A DNA stretch of 64,000 nt from Selaginella moellendorffii. Taxonomy: Eukaryota; Streptophyta; Lycopodiopsida; Selaginellales; Selaginellaceae. The notes below the pieces were generated by a model that was not told the origin of the DNA, did no database searches, and saw only the letters and a list, made by a program, of their open reading frames with translations. The stretch is taken from assembly GCF_000143415.4 (NCBI RefSeq), contig NW_003314262.1:3358405-3422404 (forward strand). The letters run 5' to 3'. Position 1 is the first letter of the stretch. Every line of letters begins with the position of its first letter. Positions 42,962 to 53,532 of the stretch are shown here, one piece after another. A program made the translations under genes and the position numbers.

Positions 42962-44596
42962 ATGGCCAAGGGCGAGGAGGAGAGCTCCTCGTCGGTGCTG
43001 GAATCCGTGGAGGAGGCGGAGTTCTCGGGGCAGCATCCGTGGGATCCTCACAAACCCAGCTTTAGCCGGCTTCTTCCGGAGAGGATTCGCCCCTATCCTT
43101 CCTTCGAGGGATGGTACACACGGCTTGTGGATGAGCCGAGGCAATTCAGCGCTGGTGTGATCATGGCGACGAATTACGCGACGCAGGAGAGCCAGGTTAC
43201 TTTGCTCTTCAGTGATTCATCGCGTAGCACACACGCTGTGGCCGTGAAAACAAAGGTGAGTTTATCCCTTTCAAGGTACGGTTTTTTTTTTCTTGTTCTA
43301 TTTTTTTTATAGTTCACGCACTCCTAGATTGCTAGCATTCGTTTTGTTTTAAGTCTACGAGTTTCTCGGGTGTGAGTTTTATCATAGTTTACTAGCTTTC
43401 TAGTCTCCATCTCGTCCACTCCACTGTTCTTTTGCTTTTTTTCATCGGTCATAGTTTACTAGCTTTCTAGTCTCCATGTCGTCCCTATTTTCCCTTCTTT
43501 TTACTGCGGCATCCTTGTTTTGCAATCCTCCCTGGTGTTTTTTTTGTGTTTTTGGCCTGCATTTCTTCATTGAAAGTTTCTTAGTTTCCCCGGCTGTTTT
43601 CTTCTTGCAGGACGCGAAGTTTAGCACGATAGGAGATTTGTCTGGAGCTGACAATGACGACGAGCCCAAGGGATTTCAGTGGGAGGCTGCAGGCATTGGA
43701 AAAATCGTGATGAAGCCGAATGAGTCCGAGGTGGAGGTCCGGCTAAATGGTTACGACCTCAGAGTTGAGACGAGTGGCACGGTAATGTTCTTCATTCCAG
43801 AACCAAAACAAAATCTCATATCCCGGTGTTTTTTCCAGGTTCCATGGGATTCTGGCAATAGTAAAAAGGGCCCCGAAGGCTGGGCAGGGAAAGTTCCACT
43901 GTTCCCGTGCCATTGGTACGTGCACAGCCTGGGCTCCCGAGCAAAGTACACATTTTTCAGCAGCGACAAGAACATGGTGGTTCACGGTGACGGGTTTGCG
44001 CACCAGGAGAAGAACTGGGGAGAAACTTTCCCTGCCGGCCATGTTTGGCTCCAGGGGATGTCGCGGGATAATTCTTCCCAGATTGTCTGCTCGGGAGCTC
44101 GGTTCAAGCTCGGTAAACTCCTGGAGACCCCTTACGTCTTCTCACTCGGATACCGATCGGCCAACTGCAAATTGGATCTGCGCACCAACAACCTTGGAAC
44201 CATTTTCAAGGACGTGCAGCTCTCTCCCCTGGAAGCGAAGTTCGCATTAACCGGAGTTGGTCCTTCACACACTATCAAGGTATGGTTTTCGGTTCTCTCT
44301 TCTCGTTCCTAACTCTTCTTTGTTCTTGGCTTGGCGATTAGATTCTGTGCTATGCTTCGCCGGTGTCGTTCTCGGAGCAAATCCTTGCTCCGATTGGAAA
44401 GCTCGAGTGGAAGCCCGCGTGCCGAGAGTCATTCGTGGCGACGATCGAGGTGGAAGTGTTCGAGCACGCAGTGTGGGGAGTGGCCAACGAAGATAAGCTG
44501 GTGGACAGCCAGATGTTTCGATGCGCAGCTCTCGAGTTTGGCGAAGATCTGCTCGAAGACGCGCTTCAGCAGCAAGATCAATCAAACCCAAACTAG
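42962..44596 (+). CDS. Tocopherol cyclase-like protein
   Basis: Four exons (42962-43255, 43611-43781, 43839-44279, 44342-44596) give 386 aa from the ATG MAKGEEESS. The upstream in-frame ATG at 42848 would add an Ala/Arg-rich 38-aa extension that could be a plastid transit peptide. Motifs: HKPSFSRLLPERIRPYPSFE then GWYTRL, MATNYATQESQVTLLF, HWYVHSLGSRAKYTFFSSD, and HGDGFAHQEKNWGETFPAGH followed by VWLQG. The EKNWG-FP-xxWxQ block is characteristic of the tocopherol cyclase (VTE1)-like family, whose members have a lipocalin-like double-barrel fold. Direct VTE1 function is not claimed: length and ends differ. A broken copy lies at 8763-10424. Confidence 0.65.
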
Positions 44597-44795
44597 ATTC
44601 TTTTCTACTTTTAAAAAGGTCTAATAGAAAAGATTCGAAAAGATTCTTAAAGTTGGCATAAAGGCAAGCAATATATCTCCAAGCGCTCCCTCGGATATGC
44701 TTGCCTTTATCCCTTGAACTAAACAATGAGTATGCCTTTTATCTCCAAACTAGATTCTATAAAAAGGTATAAAAAAGGAATATGCTTTTAGGGTT

Positions 44796-46754
44796 CTACG
44801 CATTCCCTGCGAATGTATTGGATAGCAGCGCTAATCCCCCAGCGGCGCTCTCTGGGTTTAGATCGATCGCTTGCTCCGCTGCCCCGGACGCCCGCCGCGC
44901 ATCCCCGTGGATCCGGCAAGATCCCAGCAGCGCCGTCACGCTCGTGATCGCGGGCTGGATGGGCATCTCGCGCACCAGCTCCTCGGCGTGATCCAGCCAC
45001 CCCGCGCGGCCGAAGAGATCGATCATGGATCCGTAGTGGAGCAGCGCTGGATCGATGCCGTGGTCGTCCGCCATGCACACGAAGTAGCGCCGCGCCTCCT
45101 CCAAGAGCCCGGCGTGGCGGCACGCCGAGAGGATGCTCACGATCGTCACGCGGCTGGGCTCCATTCCCTCGAGATGCATTGCCTGGAAGAGCTCCCTCGC
45201 GCGGATCCAATCGCCGTGCTGCGCGAAGGAGATGACGATCGAGTTCCAGGCGATGGTGTCGCGCTGGGGGAGGGCCAAGAACACGGCCATGGCGAGGTCC
45301 AGGCGCCCACACTTGCTGTACATGTCGAGCAGGGAATTCGCGACCTGGATGCGATCGTGGACGCCGCTGGCGATCGCCCTGGCGTGGAGGATCCGGCCGT
45401 CGGCGAGGCGCGAGCTGGATTTGCAAGCATCGATCGCGCTGACGAACACCACGGCGTCGGGCTTGATGCCCTCGAAATCCATCTCGCGGAGCATCGCTAG
45501 AACGCCAGCGCCATTGCCGCTCTGGGCAAGCGCTGTGATGATGCTGCCCCAGGAGATCACGTCCCTGTGGATCATCCCGTGGAAGATCTCCAGCGCTCGC
45601 TCGATCCGGCCGCTCTTGGCGTGGAGATTGATGAGCGAGTTCCCAATCGCGGTGCTGGATTCCAGGCCGCAAGACGCGATCGCCTCGTCGATCGCCGCGA
45701 GGTTGCGCGGGCAATGCGAGGGATCGCTGGCGAGCGCGTCCATGATCGTCATCATCGAGACGCGGTCCTGCCGCACGCCCTCGAGATTCATCCGGTGGAA
45801 GAGCGCCACGGCCAGATCGACGCGGCCGTGCTGGGAGCACGAAGAAACCATCGCTGTCCAGGCCACCACATTGGAATCCAGCGAGCTCTCGCGGAAGAAG
45901 ATCGCCATGGATTCGTGGAGGAGCCCCCACTTCCCATACATGGCGATCAGTCCAGTTCGCAGGTAGGGATCGCGCTCCAGCCCGGAGAGAAAGATCCACT
46001 CGCGAATCGGCGCCGCGGCGCTCCGGATGGATGGATCCGCGAGCCCTAGCGCGGCCAGGGACTCGAGCACGCTGGCGATCACGAGCCTGTCCGCGCTAAC
46101 GCCGGAGAGCTGCATCCTCCGGAAGAGATCCATCCCCTCGCGATGCAATCCCATCTCGGCGTGCGCCGCGATGATCGACGTCCATGTGAGAACATTGGGG
46201 TCGGGGATCTCGCGGAAGATCGCCCAGGCGCGATCCAGGAGCTCGCATTTGCAATAGAAGTGGACGAGCGCGCTGCCAACAACGACATCGATCGCGATTC
46301 CACTCGCCACGATCCGGGCGTGGAGATCGCTCCCAGTGGCGAGATCTCTGGCGGAGGAGCACGCGCCCAGGATGGCGAGGAAGGTTACATCGTCCGGCTT
46401 CACGCCCTCGAGATCCATCCGGCGGAAGAGATCCAGCGCCTCCAGCAAATGCCCATTGCGGGCATACACAGCGAGCATCACAGTCCAGGAGAAAACGTTC
46501 CTCCAGCGCATCCGATCGAAGGTGGATCGCGCCTCGCCGACACTGCCGCAGCTGCCATACATCTGGATGAGGTGATTCGCGAGGAACCGGTCGAGATTGC
46601 CGTTGCTGGCGATGGATTCGTGGAGCCGCCGCCCCTCTTTCAGGTCGCCTGTGGCGCCGCATTGCCGGATGAGGGATGCGAGGTAGCTGTGGGGTTTCTG
46701 GGGATCTGCGAGAGTGGAGGATGTGGAGAAGGCCGCCCGGGCCAGGAGCCTCAT
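44796..46754 (-). CDS. PLS-type pentatricopeptide repeat protein
   Basis: A single exon of 652 aa, as usual for land-plant PPR genes. The N-terminus (MRLLARAAFSTSSTLADPQK) looks like a mitochondrial or plastid targeting peptide. It has about 15 PPR motifs of alternating P, L and S type, for example FLANHLIQMYGSCGSVGEAR, NVFSWTVMLAVYARNGHLLE, VANSLLDMYSKCGRLDLAMA and DTIAWNSIVISFAQHGDWIR. The C-terminus (LVREMPIQPAITSVTALLGS, DLNPESAAGGLALLSNT) resembles the E region, with no DYW domain. Such proteins bind organellar RNA and take part in editing or processing. It starts 67 bp from the divergent HDAC gene. A degenerate copy lies at 10612-15048. Confidence 0.92.
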   Translation of the reverse strand: MRLLARAAFSTSSTLADPQKPHSYLASLIRQCGATGDLKEGRRLHESIASNGNLDRFLANHLIQMYGSCGSVGEARSTFDRMRWRNVFSWTVMLAVYARNGHLLEALDLFRRMDLEGVKPDDVTFLAILGACSSARDLATGSDLHARIVASGIAIDVVVGSALVHFYCKCELLDRAWAIFREIPDPNVLTWTSIIAAHAEMGLHREGMDLFRRMQLSGVSADRLVIASVLESLAALGLADPSIRSAAAPIREWIFLSGLERDPYLRTGLIAMYGKWGLLHESMAIFFRESSLDSNVVAWTAMVSSCSQHGRVDLAVALFHRMNLEGVRQDRVSMMTIMDALASDPSHCPRNLAAIDEAIASCGLESSTAIGNSLINLHAKSGRIERALEIFHGMIHRDVISWGSIITALAQSGNGAGVLAMLREMDFEGIKPDAVVFVSAIDACKSSSRLADGRILHARAIASGVHDRIQVANSLLDMYSKCGRLDLAMAVFLALPQRDTIAWNSIVISFAQHGDWIRARELFQAMHLEGMEPSRVTIVSILSACRHAGLLEEARRYFVCMADDHGIDPALLHYGSMIDLFGRAGWLDHAEELVREMPIQPAITSVTALLGSCRIHGDARRASGAAEQAIDLNPESAAGGLALLSNTFAGNA

Positions 46755-46804
46755 CGAGAGCTCTCCATTTCAAATTCTAGGTGACCGCCATCGCCATAGC
46801 GAAG

Positions 46805-46820
46805 AACCCTAATTAGGGTT
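46805..46820. promoter_or_regulatory. Palindromic double telo-box in a 67-bp divergent promoter
   Basis: AACCCTAATTAGGGTT is a perfect 16-bp palindrome of two telo-boxes (AACCCTA/TAGGGTT). It lies between the PPR start codon (46754, minus) and the HDAC start codon (46822, plus). Telo-boxes are known promoter elements of plant housekeeping and translation genes. The shared spacer is so short that the promoter is probably bidirectional. Confidence 0.7.
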
Positions 46821-46821
46821 T

Positions 46822-48614
46822 ATGGTGTCCATTCTATCTATGACGCAGTTTCTCCGTCCAGCGCTTGCGTCTCTTTCCGCTGCGGCATTTGCTGGATGCA
46901 TTGGAGCTAAGGTATGGAATTCGAGATTTCGATCTACATTCTCCTGGAATTCTTCGTTTTTTCATGATTACGAATTTCTAGCTTGGGATTCTTCTTTTTT
47001 TCTTAGATATTTCTAGCTACATTTTGCTGAAATTCTTTCTTTTTGTTCTTAAGCATGGATGCAAGGCTCTTTGCTCGATTCCAGAGCAAAATCAAACGAC
47101 CTTGCAAGCTGCTATTGCTGCTGGGAAAGGTCCGACTTTGATTGCTTTCTATGCGGATCATCACGTCGTGCCTCTGCCGAAAGGACACAGGTTTCCCATG
47201 GACAAGTGAGTGAGTGTTCTTCGGGCAAAACAAAGCTAGAACCAATTATCTTTGGTGCTCTTTCAGGTATAGAGCGACAAGGATGATCTTAGAAGAAGAT
47301 TTGCTACTGCGGAATTTGCTCACTACTTTTCCAGCTCCATTGGCAACTGAGAACGAGCTCTGTCTTGTTCACAGTGAAAGGTATGGACGGACTTTAGCTT
47401 TGAATCTTTGTTTGATTTTCTTCTTTGGAATTGTTTCTTCCAGCTATGTGCAACGAGTGTTTAGCGGTGATTTGAACGAGCGTGAACAGAGAGAACTAGG
47501 CTTTCCATGGAGTCGAGAACTTGTTGCTCGTTCTCGCTGCTCGTCCGGGTAAAGTTTTTTCTTCTTGTATCCTCATTTTTTGTGGGATAACTATGAGAGT
47601 TATAGAAAGAAAAAATCATGTCTTTCAGGGGAACGCTAGCAGCAATGCACGCTGTCATGCTCGGATTGCGGAGAGCAGCTGCAAACATTGCTGGTGGAAC
47701 TCATCACGCATTTCCTGAGCACGGCGAGGGATTTTGTAAGTTTTTTCTGTTTTCTTCTTCTTCTTTTTTGTTCTTTTTTCTAACGGGATTTGATCGATCC
47801 AATGCAGGTGTTTTCAACGACATTTCTGTCGCTGCAGTAGCTGCTCTGGAAGCTTATCCATCTCGTTGTAATTTAGCTTCTCCAGTTCTGGTCATAGATC
47901 TCGATGTCCATCAGGTGTGCTTTTTTATTTATCTTCCTTTATTTATATCCAACATTCGATTTTACGTTCTGGCTCTCACAGGGAAATGGTACTGCTCAAA
48001 TATTTGAGAACGATAAAAGAGTGATTACTTTCAGTATTCAAGGAGCAAATAACTATCCATGGCGAACCAGGATGAAGTCTGACTACGATGTGGATTTACC
48101 AGACAAAACCGGTGACGAGGAATACGTCTCAATTCTCAAAGACTGGCTTGACAAGCTCTTCCAAATTCACAGCCCCGGGCTCGTTTTCTTCCAGGTAATC
48201 TATAATCCTTTTCAAGCTTTTTAAACTTTCAGTTTTTTCCAGGCCGGTGTTGATGCATTGCGAGAGGATAGTTTTGGTCGTCTCAATTTGTCCAGGTAAT
48301 TGTTTTGTCTATCTTCCCACCGAGCGTAGCTTGACAACATTCCATTCGCTTCCAGGCAAGGTTTGCTCCAGAGAAACAATTTGGTCTATAGTTCTTGTAT
48401 GCAATGTAGCGTTCCACTTGTGATCACAATGGGCGGTGGCTATTCACGGCCACACACTGGTAAAAAACAACTTTGCGTTTTTCACCTACTTCACTTCTAG
48501 CTGAAAACTCGCTAAATACGCTAAGTCTCTGTGACAGTATCCGTCCAAGCTCATGCCGATGTGTATCGCTCCGCTGCTCTCAGATACGGCATCGGGACAC
48601 TAGCCACAGACTAG
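46822..48614 (+). CDS. HDA2: Class IV histone deacetylase (HDA2/HDAC11-like)
   Basis: Ten exons: 46822-46911, 47053-47205, 47267-47380, 47444-47548, 47629-47735, 47808-47914, 47982-48194, 48243-48295, 48356-48459, 48538-48614. All sites are GT-AG with consistent phase. Motifs: VPLPKGHRFPMDKYRATRM, LVHSESYVQRVFSGDLNERE, NIAGGTHHAFPEHGEGFCVF ND (catalytic His pair), VIDLDVHQGNGTAQIF (Zn-binding Asp and His), VFFQAGVDAL (second Zn Asp) and MGGGYS (catalytic Tyr region). These fit the zinc-dependent class IV family; Arabidopsis HDA2 is the plant member. The N-terminus (FLRPALASLSAAAFAGCIGA) is hydrophobic and might target an organelle or membrane. The enzyme removes acetyl or acyl groups from lysines. 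Confidence 0.88.
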
Positions 48615-48780
48615 AACACAGAAGAATCGCTCACAAAGTAAGCAAAAAGAAAAGAAACAAAACCACACTTTTATTTTTCAAGGTGATGAGAACAAGTTTT
48701 ATTACATTCGCGCGGCAAGCACCATCAACTAACACTTACTTGACAGGAAGCCGAGCATGATGGAGAAAACGTTGGAACTT

Positions 48781-49092
48781 CTACTTGGATTTGGAGCAGC
48801 TCGTCGGGTATCCATCGAGCTTGCAGCGCTTGGGAATGGTTGCCGCGACTGGAGCATCGATGGTGAATCCAGCGGCCTGTGCCGCGGCGATGGTGCTGCA
48901 CAGGCAAGCCGGATCATCCTTAAACTTGCCAACGGCGGTGCAGCACTCGGTGGAGGGCGTGGACGTTTCGCTCTGAGCCGCTGCCTGGCACGGTAACAGG
49001 TCCGCTATGTTGTTCTTGCATTCTGCCGCTGATACAATCGCCACTGTCGCCGCCAGGAACAAGACCACGAGCGCAAGCTTTGCGAGAGCCAT
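48781..49092 (-). CDS. Non-specific lipid-transfer protein
   Basis: 103 aa from the ATG at 49092, which lies downstream of a TATA box; the in-frame ATG at 49212 lies upstream of that TATA and is rejected. A signal peptide (LALVVLFLAATVAIVSA) is followed by eight cysteines in the nsLTP order: C (AEC), C (LPC), CC (TECC), CxC (ACLC), C (KRC), C (TSC). The mature part is about 78 aa. The spacing of the last Cys pair suggests a type D or type 2-like LTP. Secreted, binds lipids at the cell wall. Single exon. It is convergent with the HDAC gene on the left. Confidence 0.9.
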   Translation of the reverse strand: MALAKLALVVLFLAATVAIVSAAECKNNIADLLPCQAAAQSETSTPSTECCTAVGKFKDDPACLCSTIAAAQAAGFTIDAPVAATIPKRCKLDGYPTSCSKSK

Positions 49093-49189
49093 GGATACAA
49101 AAGAAGAAGAAAATCTCGCGAGAACTAAAGCTGTGAAGAAAGTATGAGCTCCTTTAAGCTTTGTGAGGAGCTGAGAAGCAAGGTACGAA

Positions 49190-49197
49190 TTTATATA
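49190..49197 (-). promoter_or_regulatory. TATA box of the nsLTP gene
   Basis: The minus strand reads TATATAAA about 98 bp upstream of the ATG at 49092, which leaves room for a 60-70 nt leader. Confidence 0.75.
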
Positions 49198-49439
49198 GCC
49201 CGTGAAATGCAAGCTTGGTTTGATCTACAAGGTGTGGACTCGGGAGTTTGTAACGCATTCTCGCCAGGAATCATGGGTGTAAGCTTCCCCCTCTTGACGA
49301 ATGGAAGGTATTTGCACGCAATGGGATTCTCTCCCTCTCTTATTTGAGATTCTCGCGATAATGTTTGCGATGATCATCATCTATCTGATCAAAGCTTTGC
49401 TCGTAGAAATTTTTCTAGCGAAGGAATCGAAGAACAGTA

Positions 49440-50519
49440 CTAGTTTTTAAGAATTGTATAAGAGAAAGACCCTTCGTCCTCCTCTCGACCACCACCTCGG
49501 TAATCCGTCCATATAACTCTCGCCCGCGACGCAATCTTCTGGCTCCTCTCGATCACCGCGGGCGTGAGAGGATGCGTGTCGCTGGGCATGAAAGCCTCTG
49601 GGCTGCCTCTCTCACGCTCTTGCCTGGCAGGAACTACATTCGACCACCAAAACTCACTCATCACCCGGAAGATCAATCCCCAGTAGTCTCGGTCTCTCTT
49701 GATCCTCAGCACGCTGCTCACGCCCGGCGTCCAGAAGTAGAAATCGAGCCACTCCCGGTCGAGGATCTCCATCAATCCCTGCGCTTGAGGAACGTAGAAG
49801 TATGGAAGTGTGAGCGGGCATGGAAGGACTTTGCGATGCGGGCACTTGACTTCCAAAATGCCACCACCACCGCTGTTCTTCGCGAGGAGTTTCCCTTCTC
49901 CCAAAATCCCATCACCACCACTGTTCTTCCTTTCTTCTTCCAGAATCTCACTAAGTCCACTGTTCTTCTTGAGAGTTTCTTCTCCTTCTTCTTCCTCCAC
50001 AAGACCGTCCGGCAATCCTCCAAGCCAATCGTAGAGCTCATCGTTCTCCTTGTAGATCGTGAACACTGTGTCGCGGTTGACGATGTTCCCCGTGATCTTG
50101 GAGTATTTCTCGATGGCTTCCACTTCGTTGCCAAGTCCCCACATCATCGCAGCCTCCCTGGGAGAAGAAGTCCTTGGAGCCCAAGCCCAGGAACTCATCT
50201 CTGCCTTGAGAAATCGCTCATCCGGACCTCCATTCAATCGGTCCTTGCCACTGACGACGAGCTCCGCGGATCTTCCATCCAGGAGGCCAGACTTTTGCTG
50301 CCAGAGCTTGAATCGCTGGCCCTTCCACAGTCCCAGCGCTCGTCCGAAGTGGCAGGCTGTGAGCCTTGGCTTTGTTTGCGGCGGTGCCGCCCGAGGAGCT
50401 GGGACATCGCCATCGTCATGTTGCTCGCTTCTTCTTTCCAGGGATTCCAGGCGGCGATCGAGCTGCTGGAGAGATTGGAAGCCCCGGGGATGCTTTCCAG
50501 GCAAGGCCAGGTTACACAT
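49440..50519 (-). CDS. YqaJ-type (lambda exonuclease-like) nuclease
   Basis: A single exon of 359 aa. Motifs: LTACHFGRALGLWKGQRFKL W, MMWGLGNEVEAIEKYSKITG, ELYDWLGGLPDGLVEEEEGE, GGGILEVKCPHRKVLPCPLT, YYVP-type YFYVPQAQGLMEIL, WLDFYFWTPG and FWWSNVVPA. These match the YqaJ viral-recombinase/lambda-exonuclease branch of PD-(D/E)XK nucleases (Asp in LPDG, ExK in LEVK). Between the Asp and the ExK there is a three-fold repeated insert (KNSGLSEILEEER, KNSGGDGILGEGK, KNSGGGGILEVK), so the true catalytic EVK sits in the last repeat. Such genes exist in many plants, and a DNA-end-processing role in an organelle or the nucleus is inferred. The N-terminal coiled stretch (LQQLDRRLESLERRSEQ) is not part of the domain. 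Confidence 0.85.
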   Translation of the reverse strand: MCNLALPGKHPRGFQSLQQLDRRLESLERRSEQHDDGDVPAPRAAPPQTKPRLTACHFGRALGLWKGQRFKLWQQKSGLLDGRSAELVVSGKDRLNGGPDERFLKAEMSSWAWAPRTSSPREAAMMWGLGNEVEAIEKYSKITGNIVNRDTVFTIYKENDELYDWLGGLPDGLVEEEEGEETLKKNSGLSEILEEERKNSGGDGILGEGKLLAKNSGGGGILEVKCPHRKVLPCPLTLPYFYVPQAQGLMEILDREWLDFYFWTPGVSSVLRIKRDRDYWGLIFRVMSEFWWSNVVPARQERERGSPEAFMPSDTHPLTPAVIERSQKIASRARVIWTDYRGGGREEDEGSFSYTILKN

Positions 50520-50559
50520 TGTCGATCAACTGGCTGCTAATACAAGAATATTATCACTT

Positions 50560-51880
50560 CCTATATATCCAAGCGCTTTTCTTTCCTGGAGAGCCAAGAA
50601 ATCTAAGACAAGAAAAATCCAGAGAGTATCTTTGTTCTTGATGTTCATTCCAACGGTCTTCTTTTTTACTCATCCAATAAAATAGAGAAAGGTATGCCTT
50701 TGAATATAATTTTACAGTTTTAGGTTATTATTGGTTAGTAATCAATTTATAATAACTTATAATGACATTTTATAGTGAGACCAAAAAGTTGTCAACGTAG
50801 AGAAGTTACTCGACCATCAACGCTACCATGCAAGCTTGGTTCTACACTGATCTCACTGGATGGACGAGTTTTCGAATTGAACCGTAGTGCAATCTATTCA
50901 ATGGCAGCTTTAGCCTGATCATCTTTTACCACTAATCCCCACCAGCACCGCTACTGCTCGAGCTGCTGATGCTACTGCTGTTTGCTGCTGCATCTCCACT
51001 CCACCTCACACCTTCCGGCCAAGCTTCCTCAGCACCTCCATCGTTATCGGAAAAATCCTCATAGTCGCAGAGCAAGTGCCATAATGAATATTAGTGTGTG
51101 CATCTCTGTTAAGGCAAAATTTATAAAACTGTTTGAACAAACATGCTGGATCCATATCCTTTTAACTCCGAGTAATGCCAGGAGAAATCCTTATACCATT
51201 CATGAGAGTATAGTCACTTTTGTAGTAGCCCTTTGTCGGTAGTTGTCAATTGTTCTTGAGGACCTGTGGTGAAGAGGATGATTCCAGGCCAAGATTCACT
51301 TTCAATCACAAAGATTCATAAGTAATTGTTGCTAGAAATGTGATAGCATTAGAAAAAACTTTCCTAATATCATTCCTCCAAAGCTAACTGAAGGTATAAA
51401 ATTGAACTCTCTTCTTGACATGCCTAGTCCATCGCAAAGGTGTTCAGCTTGCTATCCATGCAACACTCAAACACACTTAAGTTCCTAGCAACAGAACCAA
51501 CAATGTCGATATGAGAGAGAGAAACACCAAAGCAATACTCTTTTATTTCTCATAATTATTCATAACAATTTTGCTATCTCACACCATGCTCTCCGTCTCC
51601 ACTATGCTCTTTTTTGAACATCTTTTCCATACTATTTTAATTATAACCTCTCCATTATTTTTTCTCATATAGTTCTCTCCTCCAATCAAACTTCCAGCAT
51701 ATAAAGTAATGCCAAATAATAAAGTAACTTCATCTTCTTCAAACATTCCACACATTCTTCTTTTTTAATAAATAAAAGTCGAGATATAAAATAAAGCATA
51801 TAATTATACTCAGATTTGGCACTACTACCGTTGTCTCGTGAATCTCTAAGAAATGGTATGGGTTCAGAATCAGAGGTGGT
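50560..51880. other. Intergenic, no gene seen
   Basis: About 1.3 kb, A/T-rich from 51500. Short frames (for example 50982-51242) have no recognisable content. Confidence 0.6.
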
Positions 51881-51884
51881 GATC

Positions 51885-52167
51885 AGGAGGAGTGAATGAT
51901 GAAGGGGCTGATATGTGCAATGAAAGGTTCAAGATATTTGTGAAGAACTATTGCAGAGGATACCTTCGTCTCTGAAGGGAACTAGTTCCCTCAGTTTGAG
52001 TTGCGAAATTGCTCGTAAGCGCTGCGGAGTACTTTCCTGAGCATCGAAGTGCTTGCACAGCGGCTCAACTTTGGAAAGAACCGACAGCCCGAGAAGCTCT
52101 AATGCGTTGATCTGACCACGGAGACGAGGGATAAAGGTAAGAAGAGGAAATCGAGAACGTAGAAAGA
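51885..52167 (+). pseudogene. 3' fragment of the HSP70-like gene
   Basis: Plus-strand frames match two separate C-terminal parts of the minus-strand gene at 56403-58223: VNDEGADMCNERFKIFVKN at about 51888-51946 and QRLNFGKNRQPEKL, then KKRKSRT at about 52066-52160. The part between them is deleted or diverged and stops are present. It lies in inverted orientation to the parent, directly next to the LIP1 3' end. Confidence 0.85.
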
Positions 52168-52221
52168 TGGCCGCATATTTCTTTTATCGTCAAAGAACTT
52201 CATAGCCGAAGAAGAGCGCTT

Positions 52222-53154
52222 TTAGAGCCTATAGCGCGACGAGCTATTGCTTCTGGCGAGACCATTGTACATGAACGATGACGATGGCATTTGGTTTGTC
52301 GAATTTACAGGGATGTTGCTTTGCGTCGAAGAAAAGTAAGTGGAAATCCCTTCCCCAAAGTAGCGTCGTCGAATTAACTGGAAGAACACACACATAAGAA
52401 AAGAGCGAGAATTTGATCCAAGAGGAAGAATGATACCATCGAGAAAAAATCGTCGATTGCTTCCATGTCCAGTTCTCCGTCCTTTGCTGCCTGGAAAGAG
52501 AAAAACAAACCATCAAAGCCATAAAAAAAACCTTTCGAGAGAGCTATGAAGAGAACTAGTCATTCGATGCAAACTTCATCAACTGCTGATAAGAGAATGA
52601 GATCCTTTCCTTGTCAACTTTAGAGAATTCTTACAGATTTCGAGAAGGAAACATACCGCTCGAAGACCTTGAGTTCCAGGGAATGTTTCCGACGTGGGAA
52701 GCTCGTCCGTTGGAGAGAGGAGGCCTTGCTTCTCGACCCAATGCCTTGCAGCGTCAACGAGATTGCCACTGCTACCACCAGCCTTTGGAGCAATGTCGGC
52801 CTTGTTGCCAATCACCAGGAACGGCACTGGGACGAGTCCCATGCCAGACGATGGCAGCGGTGCCGAGAAATGGCCCAGAGAGGCTACTTCTCTCGCCCAC
52901 TTCTGGAGGCTGCTCTTGGTCTTTCGCTGAGACAAGTCATGAACAAAAATGATCCCTGGTGTCAGTAGAGAACCATCTTAGAAAAACCGAAGAGAAAAAA
53001 GATGAAGAAGCTTACCATTGATCTGCGAGTAGAAGAGAGAGCGGCAATCCTTGTACCACTCGTTCCCCGAGACGTCCCAGAGCTCCACGAAGAAATCCTG
53101 GAAGCTGTTTGCCAGTGACCCTTCGCTAGTGTGTTGGATGTGCTGCCAAGAGCA

Positions 53155-53192
<38 letters not shown>

Positions 53193-53432
53193 GACATCGA
53201 TACCTTGACGTGAACCGTGCATCCAATCGTCCGCGCGACGTCCTTGCCGCAGCTCCCATCCACAATCAGCTGCGCGAGCGAGGATTTCCCGACCCCTAGA
53301 GGCGAGAGATCCCTCGGCCGTGATCTTGAAATTTCGAGAAAACCAAGAGCAGAGCTCACCTGCGTCGCCGACGATGAGGACGCGCACCTGGCCTGTCGGC
53401 GGCAGCGCCTCCTCCTTCGCCCTCCTGTACAT
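52222..53432 (-). CDS. LIP1: LIP1-like small GTPase
   Basis: Six exons (53432-53360, 53295-53204, 53142-53016, 52955-52657, 52490-52437, 52377-52222) join without frame breaks to 266 aa. G1 is GDA|GVGKSS (split by intron 1), switch region TIGCTVHVK, G3 ELWDVSGNEWY, then KDCRSLFYSQING and IIFVHDLSQRKTKSSLQKW, and G4 IGNKADIA. SSGNLVDAARHWVEKQGLL, AAKDGELDMEAIDDFF and LIRRRYF follow. This order and these words are characteristic of the plant LIP1 (LIGHT INSENSITIVE PERIOD 1) GTPase, a Rab/RabL3-like protein linked to the clock and the cytoskeleton in Arabidopsis. The C-terminal tail is shorter than in Arabidopsis and has no prenylation Cys. The in-frame ATG at 53468 is an alternative start. Confidence 0.9.
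53160..53190. repeat. GA microsatellite in LIP1 intron 2
   Basis: About 14 GA units. They lie within the 61-bp intron (53143-53203) and make up about half of it. Length variation here could affect splicing of a very short intron. Confidence 0.9.
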
Positions 53433-53532
53433 ACTTGCTCCTCCCTCAGCTCGGCGGCATTTTGGCAAAACCCTAAACCGAAGTTCTTTCTATAGATGCA
53501 ACCATTGCAAGCTTCACTTTCTATCAAGTTGA

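Noticed and set aside
49093-49212. Upstream ATG of the nsLTP
   Set aside because: It lies upstream of the TATA box and would bury the signal peptide.
50780-50860. Further exportin-2 scrap
   Set aside because: Only about 20 nt (GTCAACGTAGAG region) resemble exportin-2; too short to claim.
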